Positions 1 through 6,879 of a stretch of DNA of 33,626 nucleotides are shown here, piece after piece. This DNA comes from Meiothermus luteus (GTDB lineage: Bacteria > Deinococcota > Deinococci > Deinococcales > Thermaceae), in the NCBI RefSeq assembly GCF_003574085.1, contig NZ_QWKZ01000022.1, positions 1 to 33,626 of the forward strand, given 5' to 3'. Under the pieces are notes generated by a model, which did not search any database, was not told the DNA's origin, and saw nothing but the letters and a program-made list of their open reading frames with translations. Both the position numbers and the translations under genes were made by a program. The stretch's first letter is position 1. Every line of letters begins with the position of its first letter.

Positions 1-1
1 G

Positions 2-685
<684 letters not shown>

Positions 686-698
686 AAATCGCATTAGA

Positions 699-719
699 CT
701 ACACCGATACAGGGTGTAG
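699..719. promoter_or_regulatory. 7-bp inverted repeat upstream of citrate synthase
   Basis: CTACACC and GGTGTAG form a perfect 7+7 bp dyad separated by 7 nt, lying 13 nt before the citrate synthase start and just ahead of its ribosome binding site. A second dyad of related sequence (AGTGTA-ac-TACACT, 635-648) lies in the end of the preceding gene. The position suits an operator or a 5'-UTR hairpin. No regulator is assigned. Confidence 0.4.
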
Positions 720-732
720 TAAAGAGGGATCT

Positions 733-1875
733 ATGGCAGCGACAACAGCAATCGCGAGGGGACTGGAAGACGTCATCTTCACCGAGAGTAGCCTGTGCTT
801 CATTGACGGGGAGCAGGGGAGGCTCTACTACGCGGGCTACAAAATTCAAGACCTGGCCGAACACTCCACCTTTGAAGAGGTCACCTACCTACTGCTGCAC
901 GGGCGACTACCCAGCAAAGCCGAGCTGAAGGCCTTCAGCGCCAAGCTGGCCTCCCTGCGGGCCCTGCCGCCTTCGGTTATCAAGCAAATCAAGCAGTTCC
1001 CCAGGAACGCCCACCCCATGTCCATGCTGCGCACCGCGGTGAGCGAGCTGGGAATGGTGGACGAGACCGAGGCCGACGTATCGCCCGAGGCCCTCTACGA
1101 GAAGTCGCTCTCGCTCATCGCCAAGTTCGCTACCATCGTGGCCGCCACCAAGCGCCACCGCGAAGGACAGAAGATTCTAGCCCCGCGCAAGGGCCTCTCC
1201 CACGCGGCCAACTTCCTCTACATGTCCAACGGCCGGGTACCCAGCAAGGAAGAGACCAAGCTGATGGACGTGGCCCTGATCCTGCAAGCCGAACACGGCT
1301 TCAACGCTTCCACCTTCACCGCCATCGCCACCTACTCCACCCAGACCGACATCTACAGCGCCATTGTGGCCGCAGTGGGCGCCCTCAAGGGGCCGCGCCA
1401 CGGCGGAGCCAACGAAGCGGTGATGAAGATGATCGCCGAGATTGGGGCCCCCGAGAACGTCTCGAGCTGGCTGGCCGAACTGCAGGCCAAAAAAGGCCGG
1501 GTCATGGGAATGGGCCACCGGGTCTACAAGTCCTACGACCCCAGGGCCGGGGTGCTAGACAAGTACGCTGCCCTGGTCGCGGCCAAGCACGGGCACAGCA
1601 AGGAGTACGCCATCCTGAAGGAGCTCGAGCGGCAGGCCGGGGCCATCTACAACCCCAAGGGCATCTACCCCAACGTGGACTTCTACTCCGGGGTGGTCTA
1701 CTCCGACCTAGGGTACTCCCTCGAGTTCTTCACCCCCATCTTCGCCGTGGCCCGCATCTCTGGCTGGTGCGCCCACATTCTGGAGTACACCAAAACCGAC
1801 AATCGGCTGCTGCGGCCCGACTCCCACTACACTGGTAAGCTAGACCTGCCCTACATACCCCTGTCCAAGCGGTAG
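733..1875 (+). CDS. gltA: Citrate synthase
   Basis: Condenses acetyl-CoA and oxaloacetate to citrate, the entry step of the TCA cycle, in the cytoplasm. The ATG at 733 is preferred because AAAGAGGGA lies at 721-729 and the product then has 380 residues, the usual length of short bacterial citrate synthases; the frame continues upstream to 619 without support. Catalytic residues are visible: His223 in [11 protein letters not shown], His262 in [15 protein letters not shown] and Asp316 in YPNVDFYSG. The length fits the dimeric Gram-positive/archaeal type rather than the long NADH-sensitive enterobacterial type. A 2-methylcitrate synthase cannot be fully excluded from sequence alone, but no prp genes are nearby. 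It is followed by a strong terminator and preceded by an inverted repeat that may be an operator. Confidence 0.96.
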   Translation: MAATTAIARGLEDVIFTESSLCFIDGEQGRLYYAGYKIQDLAEHSTFEEVTYLLLHGRLPSKAELKAFSAKLASLRALPPSVIKQIKQFPRNAHPMSMLRTAVSELGMVDETEADVSPEALYEKSLSLIAKFATIVAATKRHREGQKILAPRKGLSHAANFLYMSNGRVPSKEETKLMDVALILQAEHGFNASTFTAIATYSTQTDIYSAIVAAVGALKGPRHGGANEAVMKMIAEIGAPENVSSWLAELQAKKGRVMGMGHRVYKSYDPRAGVLDKYAALVAAKHGHSKEYAILKELERQAGAIYNPKGIYPNVDFYSGVVYSDLGYSLEFFTPIFAVARISGWCAHILEYTKTDNRLLRPDSHYTGKLDLPYIPLSKR

Positions 1876-1893
1876 GTCCGAACAAGACCCCGT

Positions 1894-1919
1894 GCCCGCC
1901 CCTGAGGGGCGGGCCTTTT
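1894..1919 (+). terminator. Rho-independent terminator of citrate synthase
   Basis: Perfect 9-bp GC stem (GCCCGCCCC / GGGGCGGGC) with a 3-nt TGA loop followed by CTTTT, 18 nt after the citrate synthase stop. The minus-strand side lacks a T tract, so it mainly serves the plus strand. Confidence 0.9.
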
Positions 1920-1931
1920 GGGTGAGCCCCT

Positions 1932-2369
1932 TCAAAAACCGATGCCCCCGGCTGCCTCCCCGTAGCGCTTCAGCACCAGGTCAATCACCCAGCCCGTTAC
2001 CGCCACATACAGCCAGACCGGCACCGTCCAGCGGGCCCAGGCCTTGTGCACCGCGAAGCGTTGCTTGAAGGCGTTGTACAGGAGCCAAATCACCAAAGGG
2101 CCGTTGAGTGCGGCCAGCACAGTGTGGCTGATGAGCAAGGCGTAGTAGGCCACGCGCCACTCCTCCGGACCCGCGTAGCGGGTGGTGCCGTATAAGCCCC
2201 ACTTGAGCAGATAGAAGACCAAAAAGAGCGCCGCCAGCACGGTCGCCATCAGCATGACCCGGGGGTGCCAGACCCGGTCGCCGCGGCGGATGAGGATGAC
2301 CCCCACCACCACCGCCAAGCCTGAGAGGCCGATCAAGGCAGCAGCGATATCTCCAAGCAACTCTCCCAT
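1932..2369 (-). CDS. DUF420 family membrane protein
   Basis: A 145-residue integral membrane protein with about four hydrophobic helices: near residues 7-26, 38-60, 73-98 and 115-135. The Arg/His-containing helix ends and the segments VFYLLKWGLYGTTRYAGPEEWR and ISHTVLAALNGPLVIWLL match my memory of the DUF420 family. Some members are associated with assembly or function of haem-copper oxidases, but no oxidase genes are in this window, so the role is unproven. The ATG at 2369 has GAGGGGAAG about 9 nt upstream. It lies 71 nt downstream of the small TPR-like gene on the same strand and may share its transcript. Confidence 0.8.
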   Translation of the reverse strand: MGELLGDIAAALIGLSGLAVVVGVILIRRGDRVWHPRVMLMATVLAALFLVFYLLKWGLYGTTRYAGPEEWRVAYYALLISHTVLAALNGPLVIWLLYNAFKQRFAVHKAWARWTVPVWLYVAVTGWVIDLVLKRYGEAAGGIGF

Positions 2370-2440
2370 CGTGTGCGCTTCCCCTCAGCACCGCAGCATC
2401 CCGCGGCGACCCCAAAATACCCAATCCTTCCTCGGGACAT

Positions 2441-2752
2441 TTATCCCGGGGTTACACCCGCGAGCTCCTGGCCCAACCGCTCGGCCAAGCGGCGCACCCG
2501 CTCCTCCCGCGAGGTACGGGCATAGCTATAGCCCAGCATAAAGGCCCGCTCGGCCTCCTGTCGGCGGCCCCGCTGGCCCTCGAGCTGGGCCAGGCGCAAG
2601 TAGGCCAAGGCCATCATCCCGTCGCGCTCCTTGGAAGGGCGCACCGCCTCCAGCAGGCCCACTGCCTCCTTGAGGGAGGCCACCGCCTCCTGTGGGGGCA
2701 GCTCGCGCGCTTTGCGGATTAGGAGGGCCGCTTGGTCGAGCAGGCGTTGCAC
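2441..2752 (-). CDS. Small TPR-like helical protein, unknown function
   Basis: A 103-residue, highly charged, all-helical protein. Two stretches (ASLKEAVGLLEAVRP and MALAYLRLAQLEGQRGRRQEAERAFMLGYSYA) have the spacing of tetratricopeptide repeats, suggesting protein binding. No catalytic motif is visible and I do not recognise the family. The GTG start at 2752 is chosen because a TATACT -10 box ends 7 nt upstream (leaderless pattern) and the frame does not extend convincingly further. It precedes the DUF420 gene on the same strand and is divergent from csaA. Confidence 0.7.
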   Translation of the reverse strand: MQRLLDQAALLIRKARELPPQEAVASLKEAVGLLEAVRPSKERDGMMALAYLRLAQLEGQRGRRQEAERAFMLGYSYARTSREERVRRLAERLGQELAGVTPG

Positions 2753-2759
2753 AACCTAG

Positions 2760-2765
2760 AGTATA
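2760..2765 (-). promoter_or_regulatory. -10 box (TATACT) of the TPR-like gene
   Basis: On the minus strand TATACT is followed by 7 nt and the GTG start, with no room for a separate Shine-Dalgarno leader. This is the leaderless arrangement repeated at many genes of this window. No convincing -35 was seen. Confidence 0.5.
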
Positions 2766-2815
2766 CGAAGCCCACGGGGATTGACGGAAGGCAGCCAAAA
2801 GGAAAGACTCTCCTC

Positions 2816-3145
2816 ATGACGCCCTACGAGGCCTTCCAGCTGCTCGAGCTGCGCGTCGGCCGCATTCAAAAAGCCGAGCTACACCTAAAAGCCCGCAAGC
2901 CCTCCTACTGCCTTTGGATAGACCTCGGCCCCCTGGGCGTGAAGCAAAGCAGCGCCCAAATCACCGACCTCTACACCCCCCAGGACCTGGTGGGGCGGCT
3001 GGTTATCTGCGCGACCAACCTGGGGGAGCGCAACATCGCCGGGTTCCGGTCCGAGGTGCTGGTGCTGGGCCTGCCGGACGAGGCCGGTCGGGTGGTGCTG
3101 CTCTCGGCTGAGCGGGAGGTGCCGCTGGGGGGCCGGGTCTTCTGA
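2816..3145 (+). CDS. csaA: CsaA-like tRNA-binding domain protein
   Basis: A 109-residue single-domain OB-fold protein of the CsaA/Arc1p/EMAP tRNA-binding group. Diagnostic segments are LLELRVGRIQKAELH near the N-terminus, LWIDLGPLGVKQSSAQIT in the middle and NLGERNIAGFRSEVLVLG near the C-terminus, the last being a CsaA signature. CsaA of Bacillus is described as a secretion-related chaperone; the fold binds tRNA, and the physiological role here is unknown. The ATG at 2816 is preferred over the open frame upstream because it gives the family length and has AAGGAAAG about 8 nt before it. It is a single gene, divergent from the TPR-like gene and convergent with the GGDEF pair. Confidence 0.88.
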   Translation: MTPYEAFQLLELRVGRIQKAELHLKARKPSYCLWIDLGPLGVKQSSAQITDLYTPQDLVGRLVICATNLGERNIAGFRSEVLVLGLPDEAGRVVLLSAEREVPLGGRVF

Positions 3146-3191
3146 GGACCGGAAACCTCGCCCCTCGAGCTGGCCCTAGAGGCAAACCCTC

Positions 3192-3317
3192 TTAGGAACT
3201 CACAGCCACCTCCACCACCAGCCAGCCCAGGAAGAAAAGCGCTGCGAGAAGCGCCAAGCGGTGCCGGAGGGAAAAAGCCCCCTTGCCCCTGAAAAACCCA
3301 GGCACGCGGTTTTGCAC
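3192..3317 (-). CDS. Small 41-residue single-pass membrane protein
   Basis: A short GTG-started frame with an excellent ribosome binding site: AAGGAG six nt upstream, overlapping the TAA stop of the GGDEF gene (TAAGGAG). The product starts with a basic stretch (VQNRVPGFFRGKGAFSLRHR), continues with a hydrophobic helix (LALLAALFFLGWLVVEVAV) and ends SS. This is the classic shape of a bacterial small membrane protein, N-terminus in the cytoplasm by the positive-inside rule. The gene begins 9 nt after the GGDEF stop codon, so the two are probably translationally coupled. The family is not recognised. Confidence rests on the ribosome binding site, coupling and topology, not on homology. Confidence 0.6.
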   Translation of the reverse strand: MQNRVPGFFRGKGAFSLRHRLALLAALFFLGWLVVEVAVSS

Positions 3318-3326
3318 GGTTTCTCC

Positions 3327-3986
3327 TTAGTAGTAAAACCCAGGGAAGGTCTGGTTGCCTCCCGAGGCAACCGCTTCCGCTAAAAAGCGCCGGGCCCGCT
3401 CAGCCACCGCTTCAGAAGAGGGCTCGTCCTCGCGGCTGGCCAAGCCCAGGCTCAAGGTCAGCCGAAGATCGGGGTGCAGGGTCTGCCAGGGGTACTTGAG
3501 CACTGCGACCCGGAGCCGCTCACACACCCCAAAGGCTCGGTCGCCGCTTATGCCCCGTAGAATCAACGCCAGCTCACCCTCCCCCACCCGGGCCGCGGCG
3601 TCCGAAGCCCGCAGGGCCCTGCGTACGAGCTGGCCAACCCGGCGCAGGGCCTCCTCAGCGACCTGCGGGCCCAACCGCTGGGCCACCCCCGGCAGGCTGT
3701 CCAGTTCCACCCAGACCAAGCTGAACACCTCACCGCTCTGATGGACCTGGGCCAAAGCTTCTTCAAAAGCCCCTCTGTTCAAAAGCCCGGTCAGGGGGTC
3801 GGCTTGCAACGAAGCACCGCGGGCCCGCAAAAGGGCCTCGTTGCGGACTTGAAGCAGCTCAAGAGCCTTCCCTAAGTCCGACCGCAGGGCCTCTAGGTGG
3901 GGAATGGGCTGCTCGAGCTCCTCCCTCATACGCTTTAGAAGCTCCATCAGCCTAAGGTCCTCGTCCCGCAAGGTTTCCACCGCCAT
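3327..3986 (-). CDS. GGDEF-domain protein with degenerate active site
   Basis: A 219-residue soluble protein: an N-terminal helical or coiled-coil region (residues 8-60, rich in Leu, Glu and Arg) followed by a GGDEF domain. The domain opens with DPLTGLLNRGAFEEAL (63-78), the universal DxLTGLxNR motif. The signature loop reads GEGEL at residues 135-139 instead of GG(D/E)EF, so the second Gly and the catalytic Asp/Glu position are changed; the first metal site is E94-L-D96. The RxxD inhibitory c-di-GMP site is kept (R126-A-S-D129). Such proteins are usually inactive as cyclases, and some act as c-di-GMP receptors. No receiver, PAS or transmembrane segment is seen. It is followed closely by a 41-residue membrane protein that may localise or partner it. 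Confidence 0.88.
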   Translation of the reverse strand: MAVETLRDEDLRLMELLKRMREELEQPIPHLEALRSDLGKALELLQVRNEALLRARGASLQADPLTGLLNRGAFEEALAQVHQSGEVFSLVWVELDSLPGVAQRLGPQVAEEALRRVGQLVRRALRASDAAARVGEGELALILRGISGDRAFGVCERLRVAVLKYPWQTLHPDLRLTLSLGLASREDEPSSEAVAERARRFLAEAVASGGNQTFPGFYY

Positions 3987-3992
3987 AGCTAA

Positions 3993-3998
3993 AGCATA
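3993..3998 (-). promoter_or_regulatory. -10 box (TATGCT) of the GGDEF gene
   Basis: TATGCT on the minus strand is followed by exactly 6 nt and then the ATG at 3986. There is no Shine-Dalgarno sequence, so a leaderless transcript is likely. Confidence 0.5.
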
Positions 3999-4052
3999 GA
4001 AGACCCGCTCACCAGGGGCTGTGCTGTATGAACATAACCTAAAAAGCGGGAA

Positions 4053-4077
4053 AGCCCCACCGAGGGCCGAGGGGGCT
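4053..4077. repeat. Inverted repeat in the GGDEF-mrp intergenic region
   Basis: AGCCCC (4053-4058) and GGGGCT (4072-4077) could pair around a 13-nt loop in the 190-nt divergent region 3987-4176. No T tract follows, so it is not a simple terminator. The same region holds a TTGACA hexamer at 4093-4098 without a convincing -10 box at the right distance. Little else is recognisable. Confidence 0.25.
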
Positions 4078-4176
4078 CCACCATCCAGCGGATTGACAAA
4101 GCCGAACGTGGCCTTTCTGCCAATGTGAGCCTAACCTCCTTCAAAAAGGCTTTTTTGGGGGTAACTTGAAAAAGAG

Positions 4177-5226
4177 ATGAGTTCGCTTACCGAGGCCTTG
4201 GTGCTGGAGGCCCTCAAAACCGTTCAAGACCCCGAGCTGCACAAAGACCTGGTTTCGCTGGGCATGGTGGAGCAGGTGAGCGTGCAAGGCAACCGGGTGG
4301 CGATTCGCATCAACCTAACCACCCCCGCCTGCCCCCTCAAAGAACGCATCGCCGAGGATGTGCGCTCCGCCCTAAAGCCCCTTGGGGCCACCGAAATTGA
4401 GGTGCACTTCGGCGCCCAGGTCCGCGGGCCGCAAAACCCACCCCTACCCGGCATCAAGCACATCGTGGCGGTGGCCTCGGGTAAAGGCGGGGTGGGCAAG
4501 AGCACGGTGGCGGCCAACCTGGCGGTGGCCCTGGCCCAGGAAGGCGCCCGGGTGGGCCTCCTTGACGCCGACATTTACGGCCCCAGCCAGGCCCAGATGT
4601 TCGGCCTCCAGGGCGAGAAGTTAAGAGTAGACGAGCAGAAGCGGATGGTGCCCCTCGAGCGCCACGGCGTGAAGCTCGTCAGCATGGCCAACATCGTCCC
4701 CCCAGGGCAGGCCATGGTCTGGCGGGGGCCCATCCTGCACGGGGCCATTCGTCAGTTCTTGCAAGAGGTGGCTTGGGGGGAGCTGGACTACCTGGTGGTG
4801 GACCTACCCCCCGGCACCGGGGATGTGCAGCTCTCCTTGTCCCAGCTTACCCGGCTTTCGGGGGGGGTCATCGTCACCACCCCCCAGGAGGTGGCCTGCA
4901 TAGACGCCGAACGGGCCTTGGACATGTTCCGGCGAACACAAGTAGAGGTACTTGGGATCGTGGAGAACATGTCCTTTTTCGAGCAAAACGGCCAGAGAAC
5001 CTACATCTTCGGGCAGGGCGGGGGCCGCCGGATGGCCGAGCGGCACAAGACCGCCTTCCTAGGGGAGATACCGCTGGCCCCCTCGGTACGGGAGGCAGGG
5101 GACGGAGGGATTCCGGTGGTGGCGGGCCAGCCCAGCTCCGCCGAGGCCGAGGCCTTCCGCCAGGTCGCCCGCAACCTGGCTGGGCGCCTCTCGGTGCAGA
5201 CCCAGATGCTTCTGCCCATGGCCTAA
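4177..5226 (+). CDS. mrp: Mrp/ApbC-family Fe-S cluster carrier ATPase
   Basis: A 349-residue protein with an N-terminal MIP18 (DUF59) domain (residues 1-80, conserved Cys52 in TTPACPLKERI) and a deviant Walker A P-loop NTPase domain (SGKGGVGKST, 101-110; LLDADIYGPSQ about 128-138; LVVDLPPGTGD about 206-216). Family members carry and transfer [4Fe-4S] clusters to apoproteins in the cytoplasm. Oddly, the segment that in classical Mrp/Nbp35 proteins holds the cluster-bridging CxxC reads ENMSFFEQNGQRTYIFGQGG (263-282) with no cysteine. The start at 4177 follows AAAAAGAG. The next gene, a SufR-like regulator, begins 7 nt downstream, with its ribosome binding site overlapping the mrp stop codon. 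Confidence 0.93.
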   Translation: MSSLTEALVLEALKTVQDPELHKDLVSLGMVEQVSVQGNRVAIRINLTTPACPLKERIAEDVRSALKPLGATEIEVHFGAQVRGPQNPPLPGIKHIVAVASGKGGVGKSTVAANLAVALAQEGARVGLLDADIYGPSQAQMFGLQGEKLRVDEQKRMVPLERHGVKLVSMANIVPPGQAMVWRGPILHGAIRQFLQEVAWGELDYLVVDLPPGTGDVQLSLSQLTRLSGGVIVTTPQEVACIDAERALDMFRRTQVEVLGIVENMSFFEQNGQRTYIFGQGGGRRMAERHKTAFLGEIPLAPSVREAGDGGIPVVAGQPSSAEAEAFRQVARNLAGRLSVQTQMLLPMA

Positions 5227-5233
5227 GGAACGT

Positions 5234-5854
5234 ATGGCCTTTGGTCTTGGTGAAACCAAGCTGCGCATCCTCGAGACCCTTAGGACCCGCTCGAGCTGCG
5301 CGGGTTCGCTGGCCGAGTCCCTGGGCATCTCCCGAGTAGCGGTGCACCGGCACCTAGAGGACCTGGAGCGCGAAGGGCTGGTGCGGGCGCGAATTGAAAA
5401 ACCCGAGGGCCGGGGCCGCCCCAAACAAGTCTACGAGGCGGTGGACGAACAGGCCCCCTACGCCCGTATGTGCGCCGATGTGCTCACCCACATAAAGGAA
5501 CTCTTCGGGGCTGGGGTGGTGCTGGAGGTGTTGTCCCAGCGCAACGAAAAGCTCCTCCAGGAGCTGGCCCCACACCTAGAGGGGCTGAGCTTGGAGCAGA
5601 AAATCTACCGCCTGGCTGAGTTTCTCACCGAGCGCGGCTACCAAGCGCACTTCTACCACGAAAACGGAGCTTGGTACCTAGAGCAGGGCCGCTGCCCCAA
5701 GCTGGCCCTCTCTTTAGAGCACGCCGAACTCTGCGAGGCGGAGCTTTTGATGTACCAAAAGCTGCTGGGTGCCCCTATCCTCCGTGAGGAGCGCATTGCC
5801 GCCGGGGGCAAATGCTGCCGGTACCGCATCGCTCCCCAGGAAGAGAAGCCTTAA
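5234..5854 (+). CDS. SufR-like winged-helix regulator with cysteine cluster
   Basis: A 206-residue transcription factor. Residues 8-60 form a winged helix (SLAESLGISRVAVHRHLEDLEREGLV, then a basic EGRGRPKQVY wing). The C-terminal part holds four cysteines, C154, C167, C194 and C195, in the pattern RCP...ELCE...GGKCCRYRI, which matches SufR-type [4Fe-4S]-sensing repressors of Fe-S assembly genes. The TAAGGA ribosome binding site overlaps the mrp stop, so the two are co-translated. It probably controls Fe-S biogenesis and perhaps its own operon; no suf genes are in the window. An alternative is one of the broader cysteine-containing ArsR/MarR-like regulators, but the context with mrp and fur favours Fe-S sensing. 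Confidence 0.82.
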   Translation: MAFGLGETKLRILETLRTRSSCAGSLAESLGISRVAVHRHLEDLEREGLVRARIEKPEGRGRPKQVYEAVDEQAPYARMCADVLTHIKELFGAGVVLEVLSQRNEKLLQELAPHLEGLSLEQKIYRLAEFLTERGYQAHFYHENGAWYLEQGRCPKLALSLEHAELCEAELLMYQKLLGAPILREERIAAGGKCCRYRIAPQEEKP

Positions 5855-5914
5855 AGACCCGCATCCTCCCCTCTGGAAAATCCGCTAAGCGAAGGCCGTT
5901 GTTTTTCCTCGAAC

Positions 5915-5933
5915 ATAATGATAAATCATTTTC
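5915..5933. promoter_or_regulatory. Fur-box-like palindrome upstream of fur
   Basis: AATGAT-aa-ATCATT (5917-5930) is a perfect 6-2-6 dyad in an AT-rich island, followed by TTTTCATTTGAT. It closely resembles the classical Fur box, with a one-base difference in the centre spacing. It lies 23 nt before the -10 box of the Fur-family gene, so autoregulation is likely. Confidence 0.7.
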
Positions 5934-5955
5934 ATTTGATCAAGGCCGGCTCTGC

Positions 5956-5961
5956 TATCCT
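5956..5961 (+). promoter_or_regulatory. -10 box (TATCCT) of fur
   Basis: TATCCT ends exactly 6 nt before the ATG at 5968 and no ribosome binding site is present, so the mRNA is probably leaderless. The Fur-box-like dyad covers the -35 region. Confidence 0.55.
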
Positions 5962-5967
5962 GAAAAC

Positions 5968-6339
5968 ATGGAACGCTCCACCCGGCAGCGGCAGGCCATC
6001 CGTGAGGTGATGGCAGAGCTAGACCGGCCCCTCTCCCCGGCAGAGGTCCTCGAGGCGGCCCGCCGCAAGGTGCCCAGCCTAGGCATCGCCACGGTCTACC
6101 GCACGCTCAAGGGGCTGGTGGAGGAGGGCAGCGCCGTGACGGTTGAACTTCCCGGGCAGGCCCCGCGCTACGAGCTATCTGGGAAGAAGCACCACCACCA
6201 CTTCCACTGCACCCGCTGCGGCAAGGTGTTTGAGCTGGAAGGCTGTCCCGGCGACTTCTCCTTTATGCTCCCCAACGGCTTCCAAGCCGATCGGCATGAA
6301 ATCGTGCTCTACGGGCGCTGCACGGAGTGCAGCCTCTAA
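5968..6339 (+). CDS. fur: Fur-family metalloregulator
   Basis: A 123-residue metal-dependent repressor. An N-terminal winged helix (residues 5-60, with IATVYRTLKGLVEEGSA as recognition region) is followed by HHHHFHCTRCGKVFELEGC and a C-terminal HEIVLYGRCTECSL, so both CxxC pairs of the structural zinc site and the His-rich metal-sensing site are present. Whether it senses Fe, Zn or peroxide (Fur, Zur, PerR) cannot be decided; the upstream Fur-box-like palindrome and the Mrp/SufR-like neighbours favour iron. The ATG at 5968 is chosen from the -10 spacing and family length; the open frame extends upstream only as read-through of the intergenic region. Its end overlaps that of the convergent tlpA-like gene by 4 nt. 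Confidence 0.9.
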   Translation: MERSTRQRQAIREVMAELDRPLSPAEVLEAARRKVPSLGIATVYRTLKGLVEEGSAVTVELPGQAPRYELSGKKHHHHFHCTRCGKVFELEGCPGDFSFMLPNGFQADRHEIVLYGRCTECSL

Positions 6340-6815
6340 AACCCCTCGAGCAGCGAGGCCAGCTCCGCCTCCCTTACCTCACCGACATGCCGCCGCATCA
6401 AGCGCCCCTGGGCGTTGTAAAAAAGCGTCACCGGTAGGCCCTGCAGGCGCAGGGGTTCGCTCAGGAGGGCCTGGGGGTCCAAAAGCAGGTTGGGAATCCG
6501 AATCCCCAGCTCGGCCTCAAAGGCCTCCACTGCCACCAGGCCATCGCTGACGTTGAGGAAGACGAAGTTAAGCTGCGGATGGGCTTGGGCAGCCCGCAAC
6601 AGCAAAGGCATCTCCCGCCGGCACGGTGCGCACCAGGTGGCCCAGGCGTTGAGCACCACCGGCTTGCCCAAAAACGCCCGCAACTCAACCTTTTGCCCTT
6701 CGCGGTTCTGAACCCAAGCCGAAGGTAGGACTTCCTGGGGGGGGCTTCCCGGGCGCAGCAAGACCAGCGCAACCAAGAGCCCCACGAAAACCGCCCACCA
6801 AACCCGGCTCCGCAT
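6336..6815 (-). CDS. TlpA/ResA-type membrane-anchored thioredoxin
   Basis: A 159-residue thioredoxin-fold protein. Residues 5-20 form an uncleaved signal anchor (VWWAVFVGLLVALVLL), placing the rest outside the cytoplasmic membrane. The active site is WCAPC (61-65) in the family-typical NAWATWCAPCRREMP context, and the cis-proline is P128 in GLPVT. Such proteins reduce disulfides for cytochrome c maturation or other extracytoplasmic thiol targets. No ccm genes are nearby, so the client is unknown. The TAGACT -10 element ends 8 nt before the ATG, with a weak GAAGGG between them. Confidence 0.9.
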   Translation of the reverse strand: MRSRVWWAVFVGLLVALVLLRPGSPPQEVLPSAWVQNREGQKVELRAFLGKPVVLNAWATWCAPCRREMPLLLRAAQAHPQLNFVFLNVSDGLVAVEAFEAELGIRIPNLLLDPQALLSEPLRLQGLPVTLFYNAQGRLMRRHVGEVREAELASLLEGF

Positions 6816-6823
6816 CGCCCTTC

Positions 6824-6829
6824 AGTCTA
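6824..6829 (-). promoter_or_regulatory. -10 box (TAGACT) of the tlpA-like gene
   Basis: Minus-strand TAGACT followed by 8 nt (GAAGGGCG) and the ATG at 6815. A very short leader or leaderless start is likely. Confidence 0.4.
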
Positions 6830-6867
6830 GGCTACCCCCAGGGAGGACACCAGGATACCGCTCACGG

Positions 6868-6873
6868 TATGGT
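6868..6873 (+). promoter_or_regulatory. -10 box (TATGGT) of the nitrilase-family gene
   Basis: TATGGT is followed by exactly 6 nt and the ATG at 6880. A partial -35 (AGGACA at 6844-6849) stands 18 nt upstream. No Shine-Dalgarno is visible. Confidence 0.5.
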
Positions 6874-6879
6874 AGGGAC

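Noticed and set aside
4093-4098. TTGACA -35 hexamer as an mrp promoter
   Set aside because: A perfect -35 but no acceptable -10 at 16-19 nt, so it is not called as a promoter.
4143-4160. Short AAAAAG/CTTTTT palindrome before mrp as a terminator
   Set aside because: An AT-only stem with no GC pairs and no gene ending upstream on this strand.
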